Below, piece after piece: positions 28,985 to 37,795 of a stretch of DNA of 64,000 bases. The first letter of the stretch is position 1. Each line of letters begins with the position of its first letter. The stretch comes from Rhodopseudomonas sp. P2A-2r. Lineage in GTDB: Bacteria; Pseudomonadota; Alphaproteobacteria; Rhizobiales; Xanthobacteraceae. Made by a program: the position numbers and the translations under genes. The notes below the pieces were generated by a model. It was not told where the DNA came from, did not search any database, and was given only the letters and a program-made list of their open reading frames with translations. The stretch spans positions 930,001-994,000 of the forward strand of contig NZ_CP110389.1 in the NCBI RefSeq assembly GCF_026015985.1, in the 5' to 3' direction.

Positions 28985-31011
28985 ACGCTGGCGTCGTGTT
29001 GCAAGGGAGCAGGTGAGGCCGGAGCGCTGCCGGTCCGCCGGACAACGCCGTGCTCGGTCTTCTCCCAACGATAGGGGACCCAGACGAACTGGGCTACCGC
29101 GCGCCACGCTGCGACCGACAGGCATCCCCAATACAGCGGCGTCATGGCCAGGATCCAGAGGTCGCGCCGGCGACCGCGCCGCCCGGTGCCGATCAGCCCG
29201 ACCGCAATCGTGGAAAGGCAGGTCGCGGCGATCACGAGGGCATAGAGCGCCGCCGGCACGGCAGGCGGCGACCCTGAAAAGTGGCCGAGCGCGCGCATCG
29301 CCATTCCAAGCACCATGGCAGGATAGGCCAGCGCGGTCAGCACATTGCCGCCTGCGATCATGTTGAGCGCGAAAAATCCGCCGGGGCCGGCGTCACCCCA
29401 CAGCTGTCGCGGATGGCGCATGTGCACGCACCAGGTCTGCAGCCAGCCCTTCATCCAGCGCGAGCGTTGCCGCCGCCACGCGCGAAAGTGGATGGGCGCC
29501 TCCTCGAAGGTGGTCGAGTCGAAGGTGACCGAGCGATGTCCGAAACGGGCGAGCCGGAAGTCGAGATCGGCGTCTTCGGTAACGTTGAAGGCGTCCCAGC
29601 CGCGCACCGAGCGCAGCACCGACGTGCGGAAATGGTTCGACGAGCCGCCGAGCGGAAGCGGCAACCCCATGGCCGACAGCCCTGGCAGCACCGCATCGAA
29701 CTGGCCGGCATATTCGACGGCAAAGGTCCGCGACAGCCAGCTATGGGTCTCGTTGTCGATGCACAGGCTGGCCTGGGCGCAGGCGACCCTGGCATCGGAG
29801 CTGCGAAACGCGTCGAGTGCGGCTCGCAACTGACCGGTCTCCGGGAGGTCTTCCGCATCGAACACCGCGATGAAGCTCCCGCGCGCAAACGGCAGCGCCC
29901 AGTTCAGGGCTTTCGGCTTGGTTTGCGGTGCCACCGCCGGGGCGACCAGGACCCGGAGATGCGGCCTCGGCCCGAGCTGTGCGATCGCCGCAAGAGTTGC
30001 CGGATCGTCAGGCTCGACGACGAGGATGACATCGAGCTTCTCATGGGGGTAGTCGAGCGCGTCGATGACCCGCATCAGGGGAGCGACGCAGTCCGCCTCA
30101 CGGAAGAGCGGTGCGATGGTCGTGTAGATCGGCAGCCGGTCGTCCGGCAGCCGCGCCATCGGCAGTCGCCGCGGTCGCGGCCAACAACACGCGACGAGAC
30201 GCAGCATCACGAAGCCGAGGAAACACAGCGCCAGCAGGGTCCACCAGGCGGCCGGGATCATCAGCGGCGGCAATAGCGCAACTGCGCCGACGGCCGCTCC
30301 GCGTTTCAGGCGTCCACGCCACACCCTGTCGTCCAGGCCGGGCGCCGCCGACATCGACGAATAGCTGTCGCTGACGCCACGTGCCGCACTGCGGGCCAGC
30401 GCGGCACCGCCCTGCTGCAGGAGCAAGCGCCGGAGGGCGGCCTCCGACGTCAGCCGCATGCTGCGCGTCAGGGCAGGATCGGCCGCCACGGCCCGGCAGA
30501 TCGAGCGGGCGGTGAGGTTGCGCGGCGCGATCGCCAGGACAAGCCGGCCATCCCTGCGCAGCTGGACCATGCCGGAAGCGGCTGCCGCCGCGATCTGCCC
30601 GTCGCGCAGCAGCAGATCGCTGCGGTCGACATCGAGCAATTCGTCGATGGCGATGCCGGTGTGCTGCGACAGGTGCCTCAGGTACGCGGTGTCGTCGATC
30701 ATGCCCCATTGGATCAGCACCTGGTCGGCACCGATGCCGAGGTGGCCGGCGCGGCGCTCGGCGCGCTGCAGCAGATCCGGGGCCAGCACATGCCGCAGGC
30801 AGTCCAGTTCATAGGCCGGTCCGCGATCGCAGAGGTGGCGCAGGTTGTCATTGCCGGCCGGGACCGCGCCCGCCCTTGCGGCGAGAAACGACGGCAATTC
30901 CCCGACGCAGGCTTGTTGTGCCGATGCCGCGTGCGGCCACATCGCGCCCGACCTGCGATCCCCGACGCGGTCCAGCCTGGCCATGCGACGCCCCCGCCAC
31001 GCAAACGCCAC
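28975..31011 (-). CDS. Membrane family-2 glycosyltransferase with N-terminal GspE/MshEN-like domain
   Basis: 678 residues. The N-terminal region (about 75-190) resembles the MshEN/GspE-II fold (LGIGADQVLIQWGMIDDTAYLRHL). Two hydrophobic segments follow near residues 235-275, then a GT2 domain with FDAEDLPE, TEDADLDFRL and QRSRWMKGW, and further membrane helices at the C-terminus. This order matches NfrB-like glycosyltransferases, in which MshEN domains can bind c-di-GMP. The polysaccharide made is unknown. The start could also be at 30984 or 30942. It is divergent from the solute-binding protein gene. Confidence 0.85.
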   Translation of the reverse strand: MAFAWRGRRMARLDRVGDRRSGAMWPHAASAQQACVGELPSFLAARAGAVPAGNDNLRHLCDRGPAYELDCLRHVLAPDLLQRAERRAGHLGIGADQVLIQWGMIDDTAYLRHLSQHTGIAIDELLDVDRSDLLLRDGQIAAAAASGMVQLRRDGRLVLAIAPRNLTARSICRAVAADPALTRSMRLTSEAALRRLLLQQGGAALARSAARGVSDSYSSMSAAPGLDDRVWRGRLKRGAAVGAVALLPPLMIPAAWWTLLALCFLGFVMLRLVACCWPRPRRLPMARLPDDRLPIYTTIAPLFREADCVAPLMRVIDALDYPHEKLDVILVVEPDDPATLAAIAQLGPRPHLRVLVAPAVAPQTKPKALNWALPFARGSFIAVFDAEDLPETGQLRAALDAFRSSDARVACAQASLCIDNETHSWLSRTFAVEYAGQFDAVLPGLSAMGLPLPLGGSSNHFRTSVLRSVRGWDAFNVTEDADLDFRLARFGHRSVTFDSTTFEEAPIHFRAWRRQRSRWMKGWLQTWCVHMRHPRQLWGDAGPGGFFALNMIAGGNVLTALAYPAMVLGMAMRALGHFSGSPPAVPAALYALVIAATCLSTIAVGLIGTGRRGRRRDLWILAMTPLYWGCLSVAAWRAVAQFVWVPYRWEKTEHGVVRRTGSAPASPAPLQHDASVQR

Positions 31012-31063
31012 TCGCCTCTGGCGCCGGATGGTCTATAAGACCAGGCAATCAGAAGCGCGCTGT

Positions 31064-31978
31064 ATGCAATCACAGATAGAAAACCTCATCAATCAAAGAC
31101 TGCTCCGGCCGATCGTCGCTCTCGCGGGGACCGGCCTGCTGCTGACGGCGCTTGTGGCATCGGTGCGTCCCGCCGCTGCGCAGGCGCCGGCGTCTGCGGT
31201 GACGCAGCCGGGGCCGCAGGCTGTGCCTGGATTCTGGGACCCGCGGCGGCGTCCGGACCGTCCCGACCTGTCGCGCATCACCGTGATCCGCTTCCTGACC
31301 GAGACCGACTATCCGCCGTTCAATTTCACCGGCCCCGACGGCAATCCGGCCGGCTTCAACGTCGATCTGGCGCGGCTGCTGTGCGAGGAGATCAAGGCCA
31401 CCTGCACCATCCAGATGCGCCGCTTCGAGACCTTGCTGGACGCCGTCGCCAGCAACCGCGGCGATGCCATCATCGCCTCATTGGCGGTAACCCCGCAGAT
31501 CCGCGCCCGGGTCGACTTCACCGATCCCTATTACCGCGCGCCGGCGCGTTTCGTGTCGCGCAAGACCTCGGTGATGGCGGAAATCCGGCCCGAATATCTC
31601 GAGGGCAAGAAGGTCGGGGCCATCAGCGGATCCTCGCACGAGGCCTATCTCAAGACGATGTTCACCGACGCCGTGCTGGTGAGCTACCCGAATGACGACG
31701 CCATGCGCCAGGCGCTGAAGCGCGGCGAAGTCGACTTCATCTTCGGCGACGCCATCTCGCTGGCGTTCTGGATCAACGGCACAGATTCCGCCGATTGCTG
31801 CGCCTTCAGCGGCGGCCCGTTCATCGAGAGCCGCTATTTCGGCGAAGGCGTCGGCATCGCAGTGCGCAAGGGCAACGATACTTTGCGCCAGGCGCTGAAC
31901 TGGGCCCTGTTCCGGCTTTGGGAAAAAGGCCGCTACACCGATCTGTGGCTGCGGTATTTCTCCGTCAGTCCGTTCTGA
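31064..31978 (+). CDS. Family-3 extracellular solute-binding protein
   Basis: 304 residues. Hydrophobic signal near residues 15-40 ending in AAAQA. The mature domain has TDYPPFNFTGPDGNPAGFNVDLARLLCEE, DAIIASLAVTPQIRARVDFTDPYY and GEVDFIFGDAISLAFW, typical of polar-amino-acid binding proteins (SBP_bac_3). No permease or ATPase gene is next to it, so it may be an orphan binding or sensory protein. Confidence 0.87.
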   Translation: MQSQIENLINQRLLRPIVALAGTGLLLTALVASVRPAAAQAPASAVTQPGPQAVPGFWDPRRRPDRPDLSRITVIRFLTETDYPPFNFTGPDGNPAGFNVDLARLLCEEIKATCTIQMRRFETLLDAVASNRGDAIIASLAVTPQIRARVDFTDPYYRAPARFVSRKTSVMAEIRPEYLEGKKVGAISGSSHEAYLKTMFTDAVLVSYPNDDAMRQALKRGEVDFIFGDAISLAFWINGTDSADCCAFSGGPFIESRYFGEGVGIAVRKGNDTLRQALNWALFRLWEKGRYTDLWLRYFSVSPF

Positions 31979-32049
31979 ATTCACCCGACCATTGCGGTTT
32001 TGCATTTCGACGCTGACCCGCCTAGTTTGCGCGGCCCGGAGGCCTTCTG

Positions 32050-33690
32050 ATGTCCACGATTGATTTGCCCAGCCCGAGCGACCTGCGCGCGCTCGCCGAA
32101 ACATCCAACGCCTGGCCGTTCGAGCAGGCGAAAGCGCTGGTGAACAGGCTGAAGAAAAAGCCCAAGGACGAAGTGCTGTTCGAGACCGGCTACGGCCCGT
32201 CGGGCCTGCCGCATATCGGCACTTTCGGCGAAGTGGCGCGCACCACCATGGTGCGTCACGCCTTTCGCGTCCTCACCGAGGACAAGATCAAGACCAGGCT
32301 GATTGCGTTTTCCGACGACATGGACGGCTTGCGCAAGGTCCCGGACAACGTGCCCAACAAGGACATGCTGACCGCGCATCTGGGCAAGCCGCTGTCGCGC
32401 GTCCCGGATCCGTTCTCCAACGAATATCCGTCGTTCGGCGCCGCCAACAATGCGCGGCTGCGCGCGTTCCTCGATCATTTCGGCTTCGACTACGAATTCG
32501 CCTCGTCGACCGAGTACTACACATCCGGCCGTTTCGACGCCACGCTGCTGAAGATGCTTGCGGTCTATGACAAGGTCATGGATGTGATCCTGCCGACCCT
32601 GGGACCGGATCGCCGCGCGACCTATTCGCCCTTCCTGCCGATCAGCAGGACCACCGGCGTGGTGCTGCAGGTGCCGATGATCCGCCGCGACGTCGGCGCT
32701 GGCACGGTGACCTATGTCGATCCGGACACGAACGAGGAAGTCGAGACCCCGGTCACCGGCGGTCATGTCAAATGTCAGTGGAAGGCCGACTGGGCGATGC
32801 GCTGGACGGCGCTCGGCATCGACTATGAAATGGCCGGCAAGGACCTGATCGACTCGGTCAAGCTGTCCAGCAAGATCTGTTCGGCGATCGGCGGCACCCC
32901 GCCGGAAAGCTTCATCTACGAGCTGTTCCTCGACGACAAGGGCGGCAAGATCTCCAAGTCGAAGGGCAATGGCCTGACCATCGACGAATGGCTGCGTTAT
33001 GCGTCGCCGGAATCGCTGTCGCTGTTCATGTACCGCGAACCCAAGGCGGCGAAGCGATTGTATTTCGACGTCATCCCGCGCGCCGTCGACGACTACCAGC
33101 AGTTCCTCGACGGGTTTTCGCGCCAGGACGGCAAGCAGCAGCTCAGCAATCCGGTCTGGCACATCCATGCCGGCCATCCGCCGAAGTCGGACATGCCGGT
33201 CACCTTCCAGCTCTTGCTGACGCTGGTGTCGTCATCCAATGCGGAGAATGCCGAGACGCTGTGGGGCTTCATCGCCCGCTACCGGCCCGGCGTGACGGCG
33301 CAGACCCATCCCAAGCTGGATGCCATCGTCGGCTACGCCATCAACTATTATCGGGACTTCGTGGCGCCGACCAAGACGTTCCGCGAGCCGACCGAGGCCG
33401 AGCGCGTGGCGCTGCAGGACCTGCGCGATGCGCTGTCGCAACTGCCGGCAGAGGCGACCGCCGAGCAGATCCAGGACATTGTCTACGAGATCGGGCGTCG
33501 CGAGCCGTTCCTCGACCACAAAAAGGCGGCCAAGGACGGCAAGCCCGGCGTCTCGCTCGACTGGTTCAACATGCTGTACCAGGTGTTGCTCGGCCAGGAG
33601 AAGGGGCCGCGCTTCGGTTCGTTCGTTGCGGTCTACGGCGTGCCCAACGCCATCGCGATGATCGACGGCACGCTGGCAAGAACCGCTTAG
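32050..33690 (+). CDS. lysK: Lysyl-tRNA synthetase, class I
   Basis: 546-residue class I LysRS, the archaeal-type enzyme used by alphaproteobacteria instead of class II LysS. The HIGH-like motif is [12 protein letters not shown] near residue 50 and the KMSKS-like motif is [11 protein letters not shown] near residue 300. The length is normal. It ligates lysine to tRNA-Lys. A small hairpin (33698-33725) separates it from the convergent carbonic anhydrase. Confidence 0.96.
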   Translation: MSTIDLPSPSDLRALAETSNAWPFEQAKALVNRLKKKPKDEVLFETGYGPSGLPHIGTFGEVARTTMVRHAFRVLTEDKIKTRLIAFSDDMDGLRKVPDNVPNKDMLTAHLGKPLSRVPDPFSNEYPSFGAANNARLRAFLDHFGFDYEFASSTEYYTSGRFDATLLKMLAVYDKVMDVILPTLGPDRRATYSPFLPISRTTGVVLQVPMIRRDVGAGTVTYVDPDTNEEVETPVTGGHVKCQWKADWAMRWTALGIDYEMAGKDLIDSVKLSSKICSAIGGTPPESFIYELFLDDKGGKISKSKGNGLTIDEWLRYASPESLSLFMYREPKAAKRLYFDVIPRAVDDYQQFLDGFSRQDGKQQLSNPVWHIHAGHPPKSDMPVTFQLLLTLVSSSNAENAETLWGFIARYRPGVTAQTHPKLDAIVGYAINYYRDFVAPTKTFREPTEAERVALQDLRDALSQLPAEATAEQIQDIVYEIGRREPFLDHKKAAKDGKPGVSLDWFNMLYQVLLGQEKGPRFGSFVAVYGVPNAIAMIDGTLARTA

Positions 33691-33697
33691 GCGCCTG

Positions 33698-33725
33698 TCC
33701 CTTCCCCCTTTTTGGAGGGAAGGGA
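33698..33725. terminator. Hairpin between convergent lysK and carbonic anhydrase genes
   Basis: TCCCTTCCC and GGGAAGGGA form a nine-pair stem with a ten-base loop. It lacks a U tract, so a role as terminator is only likely from its position between two convergent genes. Confidence 0.4.
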
Positions 33726-33733
33726 TGCAGCGG

Positions 33734-34495
33734 CTACAGGCTCGACCGCAGCACGTAGCGGCGATTGTCCTTCTGCGCCGGGCGGGCGTTCATCGGATAG
33801 AGTTTCGCGAAGCTCGCGACGTCCGCGGCGGCTACCTGCATCGGCTCGGTCAGCACCAGCCATTCGACGATTTCCGAGCACGGCGGCGTGGTGAGCGAAC
33901 CGGGATAGCGATAATAGCCGCGCTTGGCCGGCACCAGGGCGTTGGGATCGATGCCGGCATCGGCCTTCACCGCAGGGCCTTCGGTCGCCGGCATGGTTGC
34001 GACGATCTTGCGGAAGGCGGCATTCGGCTTGCCGGTCGTCATCAGGACGCCGACCACCGCGAGGGCACCCGCATCCGAACGGTGCACAAAGTGCGCTTCC
34101 ATCGGAAAATTCTTGCCGCCGATCATGTGCTCGCTGGGACGGTGGAAGTGCACCTGCAGCAGCTTGTAGGTGGTCTTGTCCAGTTGCAGCGTGCTGCCGG
34201 GGGCGAAGTTCAGCTGGATCGTATGGCCGTTGTTGATGATGGTATCGGCCGTGTGGCCCCACTTGATCTGCAGGGGCGGCAGTTGCGATTTGACCGTGGT
34301 GCCGATGTCCAGCGGAGACTGTTGCGCACCGATCGCGCAGACCTTGCTGTCGGCGTCGAGATCGCCCCAGTGCGACGGACCGCCGTCGCCGTCATAACTC
34401 CAGTGGTGACCTTCCGCAGCAAAACCTGAAGTGGTGGTGCAGACCGGGCAAAGAGCGAGGCCGGCGAGGGCCTTGAGCATGTGGCGGCGATTCAT
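33734..34495 (-). CDS. Alpha-class carbonic anhydrase, exported
   Basis: 253 residues. Twin-arginine-like leader NRRHMLKALAGLALCP. The mature enzyme has HHWSYDGDGGPSHWGDL, the zinc histidines in VHFHRPSEH and EAHFVH, and YRYPGSLTTPPCSE, all hallmarks of alpha carbonic anhydrases. It interconverts CO2 and bicarbonate in the periplasm. The start at 34495 begins the leader. Upstream sequence is crowded with GGAAC/GTTCC elements next to the S24 repressor gene, suggesting control by that repressor. Confidence 0.92.
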   Translation of the reverse strand: MNRRHMLKALAGLALCPVCTTTSGFAAEGHHWSYDGDGGPSHWGDLDADSKVCAIGAQQSPLDIGTTVKSQLPPLQIKWGHTADTIINNGHTIQLNFAPGSTLQLDKTTYKLLQVHFHRPSEHMIGGKNFPMEAHFVHRSDAGALAVVGVLMTTGKPNAAFRKIVATMPATEGPAVKADAGIDPNALVPAKRGYYRYPGSLTTPPCSEIVEWLVLTEPMQVAAADVASFAKLYPMNARPAQKDNRRYVLRSSL

Positions 34496-34500
34496 GGCGG

Positions 34501-34584
34501 GTTCCCCGTTTATGGAATGGGAACCCGATAGCTGATTCGTGGAACCCGGAACCGGTGTTTTCCGTGAAAGTTCCAAAAAGTTCC
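34501..34584. promoter_or_regulatory. Cluster of GGAAY/GTTCC elements before the alpha-carbonic anhydrase gene
   Basis: Seven copies lie in 84 bases: GTTCC at 34501, 34570 and 34580, GGAAT at 34514, and GGAAC at 34520, 34541 and 34548. The pair at 34570/34580 is a direct repeat ten bases apart. It is near, but not identical to, the alphaproteobacterial LexA box GTTC-N7-GTTC. Candidate operators for the adjacent S24 repressor. Confidence 0.5.
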
Positions 34585-34593
34585 GATTTGGAC

Positions 34594-35220
34594 TTATTGG
34601 CTCGCCCACACGATCCGGGCGATCCACTCCACGTCGGCGGCCGGGATGGTGCGGTCGACGTGATTCGGATTCAGCGATGCCAGTTCGAGCGTCTTGGTGG
34701 TCCGGCGCTTCAGCTCCTTGACCATCACCTCGCCGCCGGTGGTCTTGACCACCACGCGGTCGCCCTTGCGGATCTGGGCGCCCGGCGACACCACGATGAC
34801 GTCGCCGTCGCGATAGGCCGGCTTCATCGAGTCGCCGGAGATCTCCAGCGCATAAGCGTGTTCGTCATTCACGGACGGCAGCCCGACCTCGTCCCAGCCC
34901 TTGCCGACCGGAAAGCCGCCGTCGTCGAAATAGCCGCCGGCGCCGGCCTGGGCGAAGCCGAGCAGCGGCACCGACTGCACCGAGCGCGCCACGCCGTCGA
35001 TCAGCTGCACGAAATTGTCGATGCTGACGCCGGTGGCGGTCAGCGCCTTGGACACCGATTCGGTGGAAGGCCAGCGCTCGCGACCGTCATTGGTGATGCG
35101 CTTGGATTTGTTGAAGGTGGTGGCGTCCAGGCCGGCTTTCTTCGCAAGGCCGGACGGTGAAAGGCCGTTGCGTTCGGCGAGGCGGTCGAGGGCGTTCCAG
35201 ATCTGATCATGGCTTAGCAT
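34594..35220 (-). CDS. LexA-like S24 helix-turn-helix repressor
   Basis: 208 residues. N-terminal helix-turn-helix region (LAERNGLSPSGLAKKAGLDATTFNKSKR). C-terminal S24 self-cleaving protease domain: the serine lies in ISGDSMKPAYRDGD near residue 130 and the lysine in GDRVVVKTTGGEVMVKEL near residue 168; a possible Ala-Gly cleavage site is AQAGAGG. Not the housekeeping LexA, whose DNA-binding domain differs. No phage genes surround it. GGAAY-type repeats flank it on both sides. Confidence 0.85.
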   Translation of the reverse strand: MLSHDQIWNALDRLAERNGLSPSGLAKKAGLDATTFNKSKRITNDGRERWPSTESVSKALTATGVSIDNFVQLIDGVARSVQSVPLLGFAQAGAGGYFDDGGFPVGKGWDEVGLPSVNDEHAYALEISGDSMKPAYRDGDVIVVSPGAQIRKGDRVVVKTTGGEVMVKELKRRTTKTLELASLNPNHVDRTIPAADVEWIARIVWASQ

Positions 35221-35260
35221 GTGCGTCGGTCCGGGTTGTCCGTCGCAAGCGACCGGACGG

Positions 35261-35284
35261 GGAATCATGGCGGAATTTAGGAAT
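35261..35284. promoter_or_regulatory. GGAAT repeats upstream of the S24 repressor gene
   Basis: GGAAT occurs at 35261, 35272 and 35280, with another GAATT at 35303. These lie 41-87 bases before the repressor's start. They match the elements on the other side of the intergenic region and so could mediate autoregulation. Confidence 0.45.
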
Positions 35285-35398
35285 TATTGCCTTGCTTCCA
35301 GAGAATTTGCAATCACCATTCGCCAAAAAATACCAAGCTTGAAGTAAGGCGGTGCCGCCGATACGGTCGGCAGATCCTAACAACTCCGCAATGTTCGG

Positions 35399-35434
35399 GA
35401 ATTCTGCCGAATTCTCAAGGAATTGCGGGGAATT
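35399..35434. promoter_or_regulatory. Four phased GAATT direct repeats before DUF952-pyrD
   Basis: GAATT begins at 35399, 35409, 35420 and 35430, spacing 10, 11 and 10 bases, ending 26 bases before the DUF952 start codon. Helical-phase direct repeats of this type suit a multi-dimer repressor or activator. The S24 repressor gene is divergent and 180 bases away. Confidence 0.55.
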
Positions 35435-35460
35435 GACGAACAGACGGGAAGTCCGGCCGG

Positions 35461-35808
35461 GTGCGCATCATCTATAAAATCTGTCCGGCTTCGGCCTGGC
35501 GCGAGGCCGAACGGCAGGGCGCCTATCGCGGCAGCGCCGACGATTCGCGTGACGGCTTCATCCATTTTTCCACCGCATCGCAAGTGGCGGAAACCGCAAG
35601 GAAGTACTTCTTCGGCCAGCCCGGACTCTTCCTGGTCGCGGTGGACGCCGATGTGCTCGACGATGCGCTGTTGCGCTGGGAGCCGTCGCGAGGTGGCGCG
35701 CTGTTTCCGCATCTCTACGGCGAACTCGATCTCGGCGCCGTGACCGAGGTGCTGGAGTTGCGCCTGCGCTCCGATGGCACCCATGACATTCCGGAGCTCC
35801 AATCGTGA
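35461..35808 (+). CDS. DUF952 family protein
   Basis: 115 residues starting at a GTG. The pattern IYKICPASAWREAERQGAY, then DGFIHFSTASQVAETA and LRWEPSRGGALFPHLYGEL is typical of DUF952, a family related to ADP-ribosyltransferase-like folds with no settled role. It overlaps pyrD by four bases and is often found directly before pyrD in alphaproteobacteria. Confidence 0.88.
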   Translation: MRIIYKICPASAWREAERQGAYRGSADDSRDGFIHFSTASQVAETARKYFFGQPGLFLVAVDADVLDDALLRWEPSRGGALFPHLYGELDLGAVTEVLELRLRSDGTHDIPELQS

Positions 35809-36899
35809 TCCGCGCCTTCGACGCCCTCTCCTTGCCGCTGCTGCGCTGGTTCGATCCGGAAGACGCGCACCGCCTCGCTATCCAGGGCCTGCGGCTGCTG
35901 CCGCCGTCGAAGCCACGGCCCGACGATCCGAAGCTGGCGGTACGTGCCTTCGGCCTGAACTTTCCCAATCCGATCGGCATCGCGCCGGGCTTCGACAAGA
36001 ATGCCGAGGTGCCGGACGCGCTGCTGCGGCTGGGCTTCGGCTTTGCTGAAATCGGCACGGTGACGCCGAAGCCGCAGGCCGGCAATGCCAGGCCGCGGAT
36101 CTTCCGGCTTGAGCGCGACGAGGCGATCATCAACCGTCTCGGTTTCAACAATGACGGCGCCGAGGTCGTGCTGCGCCGGCTGGCGGCGCGGGCGCAGCAT
36201 GGCGGCATCGTCGGGGTCAATGTCGGCGCCAACAAGGATTCCGCCGATCGCGTCGATGACTATGTCCGGCTGATCGAGACCTTCGCGCCGGTGGCGAGCT
36301 ACTTCACCGTCAACGTGTCGTCGCCGAACACGCCCGGCCTGCGCAACCTGCAGCAGGCGGCAGCGCTCGACGATCTGCTCGCAAAAGTGATCGACGCCCG
36401 CGAGCGCGTTCAGAAGAACGCCGGCGATTCGCCGGTGCTGCTGAAGATCGCACCCGATCTCAGCCTCGCCGATCTCGACGATGTCGTGCACATCGCGCGT
36501 TCGCGAAAAGTCGATGGCATGATCGTCTCCAACACCACGCTCGGTCGGCCCACGACGTTGCGCGAGCAGGCGCGGGCCAAGGAGCAGGGTGGCCTGTCCG
36601 GCCGGCCGCTGTTCCGGCTGTCGACGCGGATGGTGGCGGAGACCTATGTGCGCGTCGAAGGCGCGTTCCCGCTGATCGGCGCCGGCGGCATCGATTCCGG
36701 CGGCGCGGCGCTGACAAAAATCCGCGCCGGCGCCAGCCTGATCCAGCTCTATTCGGCGCTGGTCTATAAAGGCCTCGGTCTGGTCGACAGCATCAAGGCC
36801 GATCTGGTCTCGACGCTGCTGCGCACCGGTCGCGATTCGCTGTCCGAAATCGTCGGCGCCGATGCGGCGACGCTGACGGCGGAAGACTGGCCGGTGTGA
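35805..36899 (+). CDS. pyrD: Dihydroorotate dehydrogenase (quinone)
   Basis: 364-residue class 2 enzyme of pyrimidine synthesis, membrane-associated, passing electrons to quinone. FMN and substrate motifs are clear: NPIGIAPGFDKNAEVPDAL, the catalytic serine region VNVSSPNTPGLRNLQ, ISDs of the type LLKIAPDL, VSNTTLGRP and LIGAGGIDSGGAAL. The short N-terminal helix for the membrane is present. It is translationally coupled to DUF952. Confidence 0.96.
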   Translation: MIRAFDALSLPLLRWFDPEDAHRLAIQGLRLLPPSKPRPDDPKLAVRAFGLNFPNPIGIAPGFDKNAEVPDALLRLGFGFAEIGTVTPKPQAGNARPRIFRLERDEAIINRLGFNNDGAEVVLRRLAARAQHGGIVGVNVGANKDSADRVDDYVRLIETFAPVASYFTVNVSSPNTPGLRNLQQAAALDDLLAKVIDARERVQKNAGDSPVLLKIAPDLSLADLDDVVHIARSRKVDGMIVSNTTLGRPTTLREQARAKEQGGLSGRPLFRLSTRMVAETYVRVEGAFPLIGAGGIDSGGAALTKIRAGASLIQLYSALVYKGLGLVDSIKADLVSTLLRTGRDSLSEIVGADAATLTAEDWPV

Positions 36900-36948
36900 G
36901 ATCGACGATCGAAATCGTCGATCTGCCTGAGGCGGGCCGGGACGGGCG

Positions 36949-37653
36949 CTAAACGAGTGCGACCTTTCCGGTCGCGAGATCGTAGACGGCGCCGACCACG
37001 CGAATTTTTCCCTTGGCGACCATCTCGGCCAGAATCGGTTTGGCCTTTTGCAGCCGCTGAACGTTCTGCTTCACATTGGCGACGACGGCCCGCTCGGGCA
37101 GGTCCTGGCCGGGCTGCTTCAAGACCGGCTCGATGCCGGGTTTCATCGCCCGCACCAGATCCGCGATGTGGCCCGGAAGCGTATTGCCCTTCTGCAGCGC
37201 GCCAATGGTGGCATTGACGGCGCCGCAATTGCTGTGACCGAGCACCATGATCACCTTGGTGCCCAGCACGGCGGCGCCGTATTCCAGGCTCCCGAGGCCG
37301 TCCGGCGTGACGAAGTTGCCGGCGACCCGGACGATGAACAAGTCGCCGGGGCCCTGGTCGAACGCCAGTTCCGGTGCCACGCGTGAATCGGCGCAGCCCA
37401 GGATCGCCGCGAAGGGCGCCTGCCCCTGCGTGCGGGAGACGCGTCCCGCGGAAAAGTCCCGTTCGCGCATCTGGTTGGCGACGTAGCGCGCATTGCCTTC
37501 CATCAGCAGGTTGAGCGCCGCGTCGGGTGTGTCCGCAGCTGCTACCGGCTGCGCACTGGCCAGGGTGGGCAGCGAAGCGGCTGCCAGCACGCCGGCGCCA
37601 GCCTGGAAGAATTTTCGACGAGACATTCCGAGATCAGGACAAGCATCACACAT
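36949..37653 (-). CDS. Beta-class carbonic anhydrase with Tat signal
   Basis: 234 residues. The N-terminus has a short cysteine-containing leader, then a classic twin-arginine motif (MSRRKFFQAGAGVLAAASL). Zinc ligands are CADSRVAPE and HSNCGA. It is thus a periplasmic beta carbonic anhydrase. It is convergent with pyrD and 2.5 kb from the alpha enzyme. Start at 37653 chosen as the first ATG before the leader. Confidence 0.9.
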   Translation of the reverse strand: MCDACPDLGMSRRKFFQAGAGVLAAASLPTLASAQPVAAADTPDAALNLLMEGNARYVANQMRERDFSAGRVSRTQGQAPFAAILGCADSRVAPELAFDQGPGDLFIVRVAGNFVTPDGLGSLEYGAAVLGTKVIMVLGHSNCGAVNATIGALQKGNTLPGHIADLVRAMKPGIEPVLKQPGQDLPERAVVANVKQNVQRLQKAKPILAEMVAKGKIRVVGAVYDLATGKVALV

Positions 37654-37795
37654 TTGCACTCTCCATTGTTTCGAAAGCGCAACGGTATCTCGCCACTCCC
37701 GAGTTCGCGAAGAGGACAAATGCGAACAGTCGGCGACGTCGTAAACAGCTGGATAAAGGGACTGAACGGATTCTATGGATTTCAATTTGCTGCGG

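Noticed and set aside
34570..34584. SOS (LexA) box
   Set aside because: GTTCC-N5-GTTCC is one base short of the alphaproteobacterial GTTC-N7-GTTC spacing; treated instead as part of the GGAAY array.
34594..35220. S24 repressor as sign of a prophage
   Set aside because: No integrase, structural or lysis genes are nearby and composition matches its neighbours.
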